From: Streptomyces speibonae
GTDB lineage: Bacteria; Actinomycetota; Actinomycetes; Streptomycetales; Streptomycetaceae
Length of the DNA: 6,152 nucleotides
Reading direction: 5' to 3'
NCBI GenBank assembly: GCA_000715605.1
Contig: KL568528.1
Location: forward strand, 205,564 to 211,715
Position numbers and translations under genes: made by a program. This document shows positions 1 through 5,053 of this stretch, piece by piece (positions within the stretch are counted from its first letter, which is position 1; each line of letters begins with the position of its first letter). Under the pieces are notes generated by a model. It ran no database searches and was not told the origin of the DNA. It saw nothing but the letters and a program-made list of their open reading frames with translations.

Positions 1-710
1 GACGGCGGTGGCCCGCCGCAGGGCCTGCTCCGCCTGACGCTGGTAGGAGGTGGCGGTCTCCGGGGCGCGCTGGTCGCCGGTGGGCCGGTGCCCGCCCGCC
101 TTCAGGCCCGAGTCGAGCAGCGGGGGCAACTGGTCGCCCGCGATGCTGTCGGGCCGGATCAGGGTGACCGGACCGCACTGGTCGGCGAGGGTGCGGCCGA
201 GGCCGGCCAGCAGCGCCGGCTGTCCGCCGTTGACCGGGTAGGACAGGGGGCTGGTGAACTCGTCGTTGGTGATGCCGTATCCGCCGAGGTACGGGATGCC
301 GGCGCCCTCCAGGGCGGGCAGGAAGGCGTCGGTGTGCTGGCTGTAGGAGCCGACGACCGCGACGGCCCGCTCCTCGACCGCGCGCCGGGCGCACCGCGAG
401 ACGGCCGCGGTGTCGTTCTTCTCGTTGCAGGTCAGCACGTTCAGCCGGCGCCCGTTGATGCCGCCCCGGGCGTTGATCCAGCGGCCGTACGCCTCGGCGA
501 AGGCGGGCATTCCGGCCTTGTTGGTGGCGTCGCTGCCCTCGGGCGCCCAGGTCATCACGGTGACGGTGTCGTCCCCGGAGCGCCCGTGACACCGGGGACG
601 ACACCGCACCCGGCGGTGAGCACCACGCACGCCGCCAGGGCGCCGGCCCGGACGGAACGGGGGAGGAGGCGGGAGAAACGGGTCCTTCGGGTCTGTCGCC
701 TGCCGGTCAT
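1..710 (-). pseudogene. ABC transporter substrate-binding lipoprotein (branched-chain amino acid type), 3'-truncated by window edge, apparent frameshift
   Basis: The reading begins at ATG 710-708 with an arginine-rich N-terminus, a hydrophobic stretch, and a lipobox-like LTAGC whose cysteine is residue 35 (codon 608-606), so the precursor should be lipidated and exported. In that frame translation stops at 557-555, only about 16 residues after the cysteine. A second frame, open without a stop from about 600 to position 1, encodes a clear type 1 periplasmic-binding fold: TVTVMTWAPEGSDATNKAG, then WINARGGINGRRLNV, VVGSYSQHTDAFLPALEGAG, and ITNDEFTSPLSYPVNGGQPA. One extra G near 585 would join the frames as GVVPGVTGGSGDDTVTV. 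The gene is therefore broken by a one-base loss or by a sequencing error. A GTG at 720-718 starts the second frame but gives no signal peptide. The ligand is unknown; this fold binds amino acids and other small molecules for uptake. The C-terminal half lies outside the window. Spacing from the weak Shine-Dalgarno GGGGGA (12-13 bases) is long. Confidence 0.8.
564..606. repeat. 15-bp perfect inverted repeat with 13-nt loop inside the lipoprotein gene
   Basis: Positions 564-578 (CGGTGTCGTCCCCGG) are the exact reverse complement of 592-606, separated by 13 bases (579-591). The repeat lies just after the lipobox cysteine codon. The apparent one-base frame break of the lipoprotein gene falls in the loop. 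A hairpin this strong could stall polymerases and favour a deletion, or it could cause a base-calling error. It sits in coding DNA, so a terminator role is unlikely. Confidence 0.9.
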
Positions 711-797
711 GAAACCGCACGATTCCCCCGTACGGCCAACCTTGGAGTGACTCGCGGTCAACGGATGGTGACGGAGGGGTGAATTGCGGGGGCCCCT

Positions 798-826
798 GTG
801 ACCGGTGTGGCACCGAAACGTACGAT
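798..826 (+). promoter_or_regulatory. Candidate housekeeping promoter for the conserved small gene and purU
   Basis: GTGACC at 798-803 resembles the TTGACA -35 element and TACGAT at 821-826 resembles the TATAAT -10 element, with a 17-bp spacer. The predicted transcript would start near 833. This makes the possible GTG starts at 798 and 805 non-coding promoter sequence. The call is by eye from consensus only. Confidence 0.4.
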
Positions 827-882
827 CGACGACCGTGCAAGGTTCGGAGAACTCTTCCCGTCGCGGCCGTCGCTCCTTCACC

Positions 883-1329
883 ATGGGCGGCATGCCACTC
901 AACGACATGCCGTGGTGGCGCTGGCGCAGCAATGTGCGCTCCGCGCTGCACATGCTCTCCGATCCGGTCTTCCAGCGGGACGTCTGGCTGGCCGGTGTGC
1001 CCGGCTACGGGGACGTCACCGACGCCGTCTACCGGCTGGTCGAGGACACCTGGCTGGACAACTGGTCCGCCGAGAAGTACGTCGGCACGATCTTCCGCGA
1101 CTCGCAGGAGGCGGCGCTCGTCGACACCGCGGTGCTGCGCGTGCTGCGGATCATGCACCAGGTCGGGCCGGACGCGCCGGTGACCGCCTACCTCGACAAC
1201 GAGGGATGGCCGGAGGCGGTGCGGGCCGCGCGGGACGCCCATGTGCGGATGGCGGCCAGCGACGGGGAGGACCCCGACGCCCCGCCGAGCACCCTCGAGG
1301 TGCTGCAGATCCTGACACGGTCCGCGTAG
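883..1329 (+). CDS. Conserved actinobacterial protein of unknown function (SCO4402-like)
   Basis: This 148-residue protein starts MGGMPLNDMPWWRWRSNVRS and ends DPDAPPSTLEVLQILTRSA. I recall near-identical proteins across Streptomyces under the label SCO4402 family, but no function is known to me. It has no signal peptide and no membrane segment. It is rich in W, R, D and E and looks like a soluble, mostly helical cytoplasmic protein. ATG 883 is the first ATG after the candidate promoter at 798-826. ATG 892 gives a 145-residue alternative. GTG 835, close to the predicted transcription start, would give a leaderless form with 16 more residues. None of these has a good Shine-Dalgarno, so the start is uncertain. 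The stop lies 47 bases before purU on the same strand, so the two may be co-transcribed. Codon use is ordinary for this genome. Confidence 0.8.
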   Translation: MGGMPLNDMPWWRWRSNVRSALHMLSDPVFQRDVWLAGVPGYGDVTDAVYRLVEDTWLDNWSAEKYVGTIFRDSQEAALVDTAVLRVLRIMHQVGPDAPVTAYLDNEGWPEAVRAARDAHVRMAASDGEDPDAPPSTLEVLQILTRSA

Positions 1330-1376
1330 CGGAACGACGGCGCCGGGCGCGAGGCGCGTGTGGGACCCTTTTGTGC

Positions 1377-2258
1377 ATGAGCGAGCAGTCCACCCGAGCC
1401 GCGGCCCCCGCCGACCAGTACGTTCTCACCCTGTCCTGCCCCGACAAGCAGGGCATCGTGCACGCCGTGTCGAGCTATCTGTTCATGACCGGCTGCAACA
1501 TCGAGGACAGCCAGCAGTTCGGTGACCACGACACGGGACTGTTCTTCATGCGCGTCCACTTCTCCGCGGACGCCCCGGTGACGGTGGAGAAGCTGCGGGC
1601 GAGCTTCGCGGCGATCGGTGACTCCTTCCAGATGGACTGGCAGATCAACCGGGCCGACGAGAGGATGCGCATCCTGCTCATGGTCAGCCGGTTCGGGCAC
1701 TGTCTGAACGACCTGCTGTTCCGCGCGCGGACCGGGGCGCTGCCCGTGGAGATCGCCGGAGTGGTGTCCAATCACACGGATTTCGCCGAGCTGGTGGCTT
1801 CGTACAACATTCCTTTCCACCACATCCCGGTGACGAAGGACACCAAGTCGGAGGCGGAGGCGCGGCTGCTGGAGATCGTGCGCGAGGAGGACGTCGAACT
1901 CGTCGTCCTCGCCCGCTACATGCAGGTCCTCTCCGACGACCTGTGCAAGCAGCTCTCCGGGCGGATCATCAACATCCACCACTCCTTCCTGCCGAGCTTC
2001 AAGGGCGCGAAGCCGTACCACCAGGCGCACATGCGGGGCGTGAAGCTCATCGGCGCGACCGCGCACTATGTCACCGCCGACCTCGACGAGGGCCCGATCA
2101 TCGAGCAGGAGGTCGAGCGGGTGAGCCACGACGTGACGCCCGAGGGGCTGGTGGGCATCGGACGGGACGTGGAGTGCCAGGCGCTGGCGCGGGCGGTGAA
2201 GTGGCACGCGGAGCGGAGGATCCTGCTCAACGGCCGCCGGACGGTGGTTTTCGCCTGA
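1377..2258 (+). CDS. purU: Formyltetrahydrofolate deformylase PurU
   Basis: This cytoplasmic enzyme hydrolyses 10-formyltetrahydrofolate to formate and tetrahydrofolate, which balances one-carbon pools and can supply formate for purine synthesis. The protein has 293 residues, close to the usual family length. An N-terminal ACT domain (about 14-92, beginning YVLTLSCPDKQGIVHAVSSY) precedes a formyltransferase-fold domain (about 96-290). The catalytic triad of the GART/PurN/PurU fold is visible: Asn199 and His201 in NIHHSFLPSFKGAKPYHQAH, and Asp237 in DLDEGPII. ATG 1377 is chosen because the ACT domain follows directly. The frame is open upstream to 798, but that stretch is the shadow of the preceding gene. 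No Shine-Dalgarno precedes the ATG, which may mean a leaderless transcript or read-through from the upstream gene 47 bases away. It is convergent with the anti-sigma gene. Confidence 0.96.
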   Translation: MSEQSTRAAAPADQYVLTLSCPDKQGIVHAVSSYLFMTGCNIEDSQQFGDHDTGLFFMRVHFSADAPVTVEKLRASFAAIGDSFQMDWQINRADERMRILLMVSRFGHCLNDLLFRARTGALPVEIAGVVSNHTDFAELVASYNIPFHHIPVTKDTKSEAEARLLEIVREEDVELVVLARYMQVLSDDLCKQLSGRIINIHHSFLPSFKGAKPYHQAHMRGVKLIGATAHYVTADLDEGPIIEQEVERVSHDVTPEGLVGIGRDVECQALARAVKWHAERRILLNGRRTVVFA

Positions 2259-2288
2259 GAGCCCGGGGGCTGTATCGATGTGGGGCTC
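2259..2288. terminator. Possible weak hairpin between convergent genes
   Basis: GAGCCC at 2259-2264 can pair with GGGCTC at 2283-2288 across an 18-base loop. A tighter alternative, AGCCC (2260-2264) with GGGCT (2267-2271), uses part of the same sequence. It begins directly after the purU stop in the 92-base gap before the end of the opposite-strand anti-sigma gene. There is no U tract, as is common in Streptomyces. The pairing is short, so this is a weak call. Confidence 0.3.
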
Positions 2289-2350
2289 CGCCGCGTGGGC
2301 GCGAACGGCTCCCGCCGGCCCGCAGTCGCCGACGAGTCCGCGACCAGCCC

Positions 2351-3565
2351 CTACATCCGGCTCATGCTCGCCGCCGCAAGCAGCACGTCCCTGATCGCGG
2401 CGCGGTCACCGACCTGCCCCGCCGCCGCCTCGCGCGGAGCGACGTGTCCGGCCGCCAGCCTGCAGAACTCCGCCCCGTCCAGCGCGACATGCGCCACCTC
2501 GTGCTCGGCGGAGCCCTTCGCCGCGGGGGAGTCCAGCGGGATCAGCCACTCCCCGCCCCCTGATCCCTCGATCTCCAGCCGCAGGCTGCGCCCGGGCTCC
2601 CCGGCGGCGACCAGACGGCGCTCCACGGGGGAGGCCAGCCCGTGCAGCCGGCGGTGTTCCAGGACCCGGGGGAGCATCCGTGCGGCCAGGTCGACCATGC
2701 GGTGCAGATTGCGCCCGGAGGGCGGGTCGTAGGGGTAGTCCACGGCCTCGGCGATGTCCTCCGCGTGCACCCAGCACTCGAAGGCACGGTCCAGCATCGC
2801 GTCGTGCAGCGGCAGTTCGAAGTCGCCGTACGGCACGGTCATCCGCCCGGTGCCGCTGCCCGTGAACGACACCGTCCGTACCAGGGCGTGGCTCTGCTCG
2901 CGCCAGGGCGCGCGGACGGAGCGGGTGGGCGGGAAGTGGGCGGCCCGCCAGTAGGCCTCGGTCCGCTCCGACGGGGTGGGCCCGGCGGGTGCGACGTCGC
3001 CGAGCGGGTCGTCGAGGCCGAGGGCGACGGCGACCAGCCCGTCGACGGACAGCAGGTGTGCGATCACCCCGGCGACGGTGGTGCGGCGGCTGCTCGCCTC
3101 GTCGCCCTCGTACCAGCGCAGCCGCACCGGCGCGTGCCACTCGGAGTCGCCGAAGTCCTGGAGCAGCGCGTCCAGGCGCGCGGTCTCGGTGTCGTAGGCG
3201 GTGGCCCACTCCGGTACGGGGATGCGCGGCGGGCGGCGTTCCAGACAGGAGTCGAGGACGCGGGTGCGCAGGCCGGGGTCCAGGTCGAGGCTCTCGGGCC
3301 GGTGCAGCAGGCCGACGGCCTCGCGCAGCCGCAGCGCCTCGTCCGCGCAGGGTCCGCAGTCGCCCAGGTGCTCCTCGACGGCCTCGGCCTCCGCGGGTGC
3401 GCACGCGGCCAGCGCCCAGGCGCCCAGCAGTGACTTCAGGACGTGGTGCTCCAGCACGAGGGGCGTACCGTCCGGCCCGTTTGCCGGGCGCGTGCCGACG
3501 GCGGTCGGCGCCTGCCGCCGGCCGTCCTGTGCGTCGTACGGCGCGGGGCGGTGCTCGTCGGTCAC
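2351..3565 (-). CDS. Probable anti-sigma factor: zinc-finger (zf-HC2) domain fused to mycothiol-dependent maleylpyruvate isomerase-like domain
   Basis: This 404-residue protein starts at GTG 3565-3563, which overlaps the sigma factor stop as GTGA. A GGGGGTG Shine-Dalgarno lies about 6 bases upstream, so translation is probably coupled. Residues about 38-85 form a putative zinc-binding anti-sigma (ZAS) domain: upstream His40/His41, then HLGDCGPC giving the H-x3-C-x2-C set His66, Cys70, Cys73. Residues about 120-300 resemble the DinB/MDMPI fold. The three metal ligands expected from mycothiol-dependent maleylpyruvate isomerase appear to be kept: His170 in VIAHLL, and Glu263 and His267 in ECWVHAEDI. 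Residues about 310-400 fit the small C-terminal domain of that family. There is no membrane segment, so it should act in the cytoplasm. Inference: the zinc finger binds the upstream sigma factor and the MDMPI-like part senses a thiol, metal or metabolite. It could instead retain enzyme activity. The sigma-binding role rests on domain type and gene pairing. Confidence 0.85.
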   Translation of the reverse strand: MTDEHRPAPYDAQDGRRQAPTAVGTRPANGPDGTPLVLEHHVLKSLLGAWALAACAPAEAEAVEEHLGDCGPCADEALRLREAVGLLHRPESLDLDPGLRTRVLDSCLERRPPRIPVPEWATAYDTETARLDALLQDFGDSEWHAPVRLRWYEGDEASSRRTTVAGVIAHLLSVDGLVAVALGLDDPLGDVAPAGPTPSERTEAYWRAAHFPPTRSVRAPWREQSHALVRTVSFTGSGTGRMTVPYGDFELPLHDAMLDRAFECWVHAEDIAEAVDYPYDPPSGRNLHRMVDLAARMLPRVLEHRRLHGLASPVERRLVAAGEPGRSLRLEIEGSGGGEWLIPLDSPAAKGSAEHEVAHVALDGAEFCRLAAGHVAPREAAAGQVGDRAAIRDVLLAAASMSRM

Positions 3566-4143
3566 GCGGCACCCCCGATTCCGGGCGGGGCGCCCGGGGC
3601 CTCGGTGTCGTGGGCGGTGGCGAGCAGTTGCAGGCCGAGGCGGAGCCGGCGGCGGGCCTCGTCGTCGGTGACGCCGAGGTCGACGGCGGTCTGGCGGTAG
3701 TCCCGGCGCTGGAAGTAGGCCAGCTCCAGGGCGGCCCGCAGGGGCGCCGGCATGGACTGGACGATGTAGTCGGCGCGGGCGGCCACCGAGGCGTGCCGCA
3801 CCTTGCGCTCCAGGTCCTCCGGGGTGCCGGGGCCGCCCCGGGCGAGCGCGGCGGTCTCGGTGGTGCGCAGCCGCTGCACGGCCATCCGGTTGGTCAGCGC
3901 GGCGAGCCAGCTGCGCAGCGGCCCCTGCTTGGGGTCGTAGGAGTCCGGGTGCTCCCAGACGTGGGCGAAGACGTCGCGGGTGAGGGTGTCGGCCGCGTGT
4001 TCGTCGCCGACGACGCGGTGGGCGAGGCCGTGGACGAGGGAGGCGAACCGGTCGTAGAGCTCGCCGAGCGCCGCCGCCTCCCCGCGCGCCAGCCGTTGCT
4101 GCATCTTGCGGTCCCAGCGGGGCGGTAGCTCCCTGTGCGGCAT
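3562..4143 (-). CDS. ECF-like RNA polymerase sigma factor
   Basis: This 193-residue protein starts at ATG 4143-4141 with a Shine-Dalgarno GAGGGG (4153-4148) 4 bases upstream. Sigma region 2 spans about 22-95 (LGELYDRFASLVHGLAHRVV, then DVFAHVWEHPDSYDPKQGPL and SWLAALTNRMAVQRLR). Region 4 spans about 128-175 (MPAPLRAALELAYFQRRDYR, then QTAVDLGVTDDEARRRLRLG). There is no region 3 and no extra C-terminal domain, which fits the group IV/ECF architecture. It directs RNA polymerase to an unknown regulon and is presumably held inactive by the protein encoded by the overlapping gene 2351-3565. Odd point: the recognition-helix part of region 4.2 reads TDDEARRRLRLGLQLL and lacks the usual G-T-V-K-S-R pattern. 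ATG 4251 upstream is in frame, but the extension up to residue 36 has no sigma-like content and no better ribosome-binding site. Confidence 0.88.
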   Translation of the reverse strand: MPHRELPPRWDRKMQQRLARGEAAALGELYDRFASLVHGLAHRVVGDEHAADTLTRDVFAHVWEHPDSYDPKQGPLRSWLAALTNRMAVQRLRTTETAALARGGPGTPEDLERKVRHASVAARADYIVQSMPAPLRAALELAYFQRRDYRQTAVDLGVTDDEARRRLRLGLQLLATAHDTEAPGAPPGIGGAA

Positions 4144-4223
4144 GCGGCCCCTCACCCCCTGTTCTCCCCCGGAACCCCGGGCCGGTCGGTGCGCGGGGTC
4201 GGTGTGTGGCCGGTGACCCCATG

Positions 4224-4229
4224 AATGTA
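4224..4229 (-). promoter_or_regulatory. Possible -10 element of the sigma/anti-sigma operon
   Basis: On the minus strand this reads TACATT, matching the TANNNT form of actinobacterial -10 elements. It would start a transcript near 4217, about 73 bases before the sigma factor ATG. No good -35 hexamer is seen 16-18 bases upstream, so a different sigma factor or none may use it. Confidence 0.2.
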
Positions 4230-4353
4230 ATCGGCATGAACGAGGGTGCACGCCCCTTTATGGCAATGTGCGCCCCCGACGGAGCCGCAGGTGGTAAGGG
4301 GACGCACCGGCACGTCGGACGCTGTTCGAGCCACGCCTACCCCTCCCCACACT

Positions 4354-4390
4354 GATCGGAACCGATCGAATCGGATCGAAGACGACTGAA
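4354..4390 (+). repeat. Four 10-bp-period direct repeats, consensus GATCGAA
   Basis: GATCGGA (4354-4360), GATCGAA (4364-4370), GATCGAA (4374-4380) and GACTGAA (4384-4390) follow each other at exactly 10-base steps with 3-base spacers, about one per helical turn. The first two units also form a dyad, GATCGG-AA-CCGATC (4354-4367). The position between two divergent regulatory genes suggests a protein-binding array. No regulator can be named from the sequence. Confidence 0.65.
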
Positions 4391-4449
4391 ACAAGCCCTT
4401 TCCGTTCGGAAATCGTTTCCCGGGATGTGTTTCGGGGAACGGGCGGTGG

Positions 4450-4485
4450 GCAGCCGCGCTGCAAGGAAGCGTAGGTACTGCTTCC
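4450..4485 (+). other. Two tandem hairpins upstream of the STAS antagonist gene
   Basis: GCAGC-CGC-GCTGC (4450-4462) is a perfect 5-bp stem with a 3-base loop. GGAAGC (4465-4470) pairs with GCTTCC (4480-4485) across 9 bases. They end 12 bases before the Shine-Dalgarno at 4498. They could be leader RNA structure, DNA dyads for a regulator, or chance in GC-rich sequence. Confidence 0.45.
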
Positions 4486-4497
4486 GTTTCGGCGAGC

Positions 4498-4503
4498 GAG
4501 GGG
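4498..4503 (+). promoter_or_regulatory. Ribosome binding site deciding among three consecutive GTG starts
   Basis: GAGGGG lies 1, 4 and 7 bases before the GTG codons at 4505, 4508 and 4511 respectively. The 7-base spacing to 4511 is the normal distance, so 4511 is preferred as the start. Confidence 0.6.
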
Positions 4504-4510
4504 CGTGGTG

Positions 4511-4885
4511 GTGAGTTTCAAAGTGACCGATCGAGAGCACGGCGAATGGGCCGTGCTCCGGGTGTCGGGCGAGCTGGACCTGGTGACGTCCCCGGTGCTG
4601 CGCCAGCGGGTGCACGACGTGGTGGCCGAGGGCCGGCACAGCCTCGTCCTCGATCTCTCCGAGGTGTGGTTCTGCGACTCCAGCGGGGTGGGCGTGCTCA
4701 TAGCCTCCCGCCGGCTGCTGCGCTCCTGCCAGGGCAGCCTGCGCCTGATCCTCCCCGCGCGGGGGGCCGCCGACGGCAGCCACGTCAACAAGGTGCTCGG
4801 CGCCCTCGGTGTGCGCCGCCTCTTCGAGATCCACCCGGACGTCGCCTCCGCGGTCGACGAGGACTCCCGTCCGCTGTCTGCCTGA
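4511..4885 (+). CDS. STAS-domain anti-sigma factor antagonist
   Basis: This 124-residue protein is a single STAS domain of the SpoIIAA/RsbV/BldG type. These proteins release a sigma factor by binding its anti-sigma kinase and are switched off when the kinase phosphorylates them. Residues about 10-26 form the first strands (WAVLRVSGELDLVTSPVL). The diagnostic loop is LVLDLSEVWFCDSSGVGVL, where Ser57 after Asp56 (codon 4679-4681) aligns with the phosphorylated serine of SpoIIAA. The C-terminal VLGALGVRRLFEIHPDVASA is typical. GTG 4511 is favoured by the Shine-Dalgarno; 4505 and 4508 would add two or one residues. The antagonist's partner is not in the sigma operon next door, whose anti-sigma protein is a zinc-finger type. 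The putative ATP-binding protein starting at 6035 is the more likely kind of partner. Confidence 0.93.
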   Translation: MSFKVTDREHGEWAVLRVSGELDLVTSPVLRQRVHDVVAEGRHSLVLDLSEVWFCDSSGVGVLIASRRLLRSCQGSLRLILPARGAADGSHVNKVLGALGVRRLFEIHPDVASAVDEDSRPLSA

Positions 4886-4914
4886 TCCCCGCGGCCGGCC
4901 CGCGCGCCCGGGGA
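4886..4914 (+). terminator. Possible hairpin after the STAS antagonist gene
   Basis: TCCCCG at 4886-4891, directly after the stop codon, can pair with CGGGGA at 4909-4914. The 17-base GC-rich interior (with the palindrome GGCCGGCC at 4893-4900) can fold further. There is no U tract. Confidence 0.35.
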
Positions 4915-4920
4915 CCGCTC

Positions 4921-4928
4921 ACACGTGT
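4921..4928. promoter_or_regulatory. Short perfect palindrome upstream of the EF-hand gene
   Basis: ACACGTGT is an 8-bp perfect palindrome, 7 bases after the hairpin at 4886-4914 and 125 bases before the EF-hand start codon. It may be a regulator site, but a motif this short can arise by chance. Confidence 0.2.
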
Positions 4929-5003
4929 CACACGGTTGTCCCGTTATTCCCCCGATCCTGGTCCAGGCGCCGATTTCCCGCTCCCCGGCGGGCCTTCACC
5001 ACG

Positions 5004-5009
5004 TACGCT
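5004..5009 (+). promoter_or_regulatory. Possible -10 element of the EF-hand gene
   Basis: TACGCT matches the TANNNT form and would start a transcript near 5016, about 38 bases before ATG 5054. No recognisable -35 hexamer lies at the right distance. Confidence 0.25.
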
Positions 5010-5053
5010 CCCTGCGAGACGACCCCACCGACCTAAGGCGGCCGGAAAGAGAC

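Larger units (their letters stand above)
4144..4510. other. Divergent intergenic region between the sigma operon and the STAS antagonist gene
   Basis: This 367-base stretch holds no convincing gene: reading frames across it lack the third-position G/C bias of the neighbours. It is less GC-rich around 4345-4440. It carries a possible -10 for the minus-strand operon (4224-4229), four phased GATCGAA-type repeats (4354-4390), a small dyad GGAAA-TCG-TTTCC (4408-4420) and two hairpins (4450-4485). I could not place a confident -35/-10 pair for the plus-strand gene. Confidence 0.6.

Noticed and set aside
577..592. Programmed -1 ribosomal frameshifting in the lipoprotein gene
   Set aside because: No slippery heptamer is present. 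The frame join needs a slip at ACG-GGC-GCT, which is not a known slip site. A deletion or error is simpler.
88..750. A 220-codon plus-strand open frame
   Set aside because: It is antisense to the substrate-binding protein gene, whose minus-strand reading has clear family motifs and third-position bias.
798..1376. A long N-terminal extension of PurU in the same open frame
   Set aside because: The stretch is the out-of-frame reading of the conserved gene at 883-1329. It is Arg/Ala/Gly-rich low-complexity sequence, and the ACT domain begins right after ATG 1377.
1188..2207. A 339-codon minus-strand open frame
   Set aside because: It lies opposite purU, which has catalytic residues and full family length. 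The antisense reading is His/Arg/Val/Leu-rich, as expected for a shadow.
2642..4128. Long plus-strand open frames across the sigma/anti-sigma operon
   Set aside because: They are antisense shadows with no recognisable family content. The minus-strand genes have domains and ribosome binding sites.
2351..4237. A single 628-codon minus-strand protein that would fuse sigma and anti-sigma regions
   Set aside because: Upstream of GTG 3565 this frame is a proline/arginine-rich shadow of the sigma gene, which reads properly in another frame and ends with a GTGA overlap.
4436..4478. GGAAC at 4436-4440 as an ECF -35 with a GTAGGTAC -10
   Set aside because: The spacing is about 30 bases, far more than the 16-18 expected.
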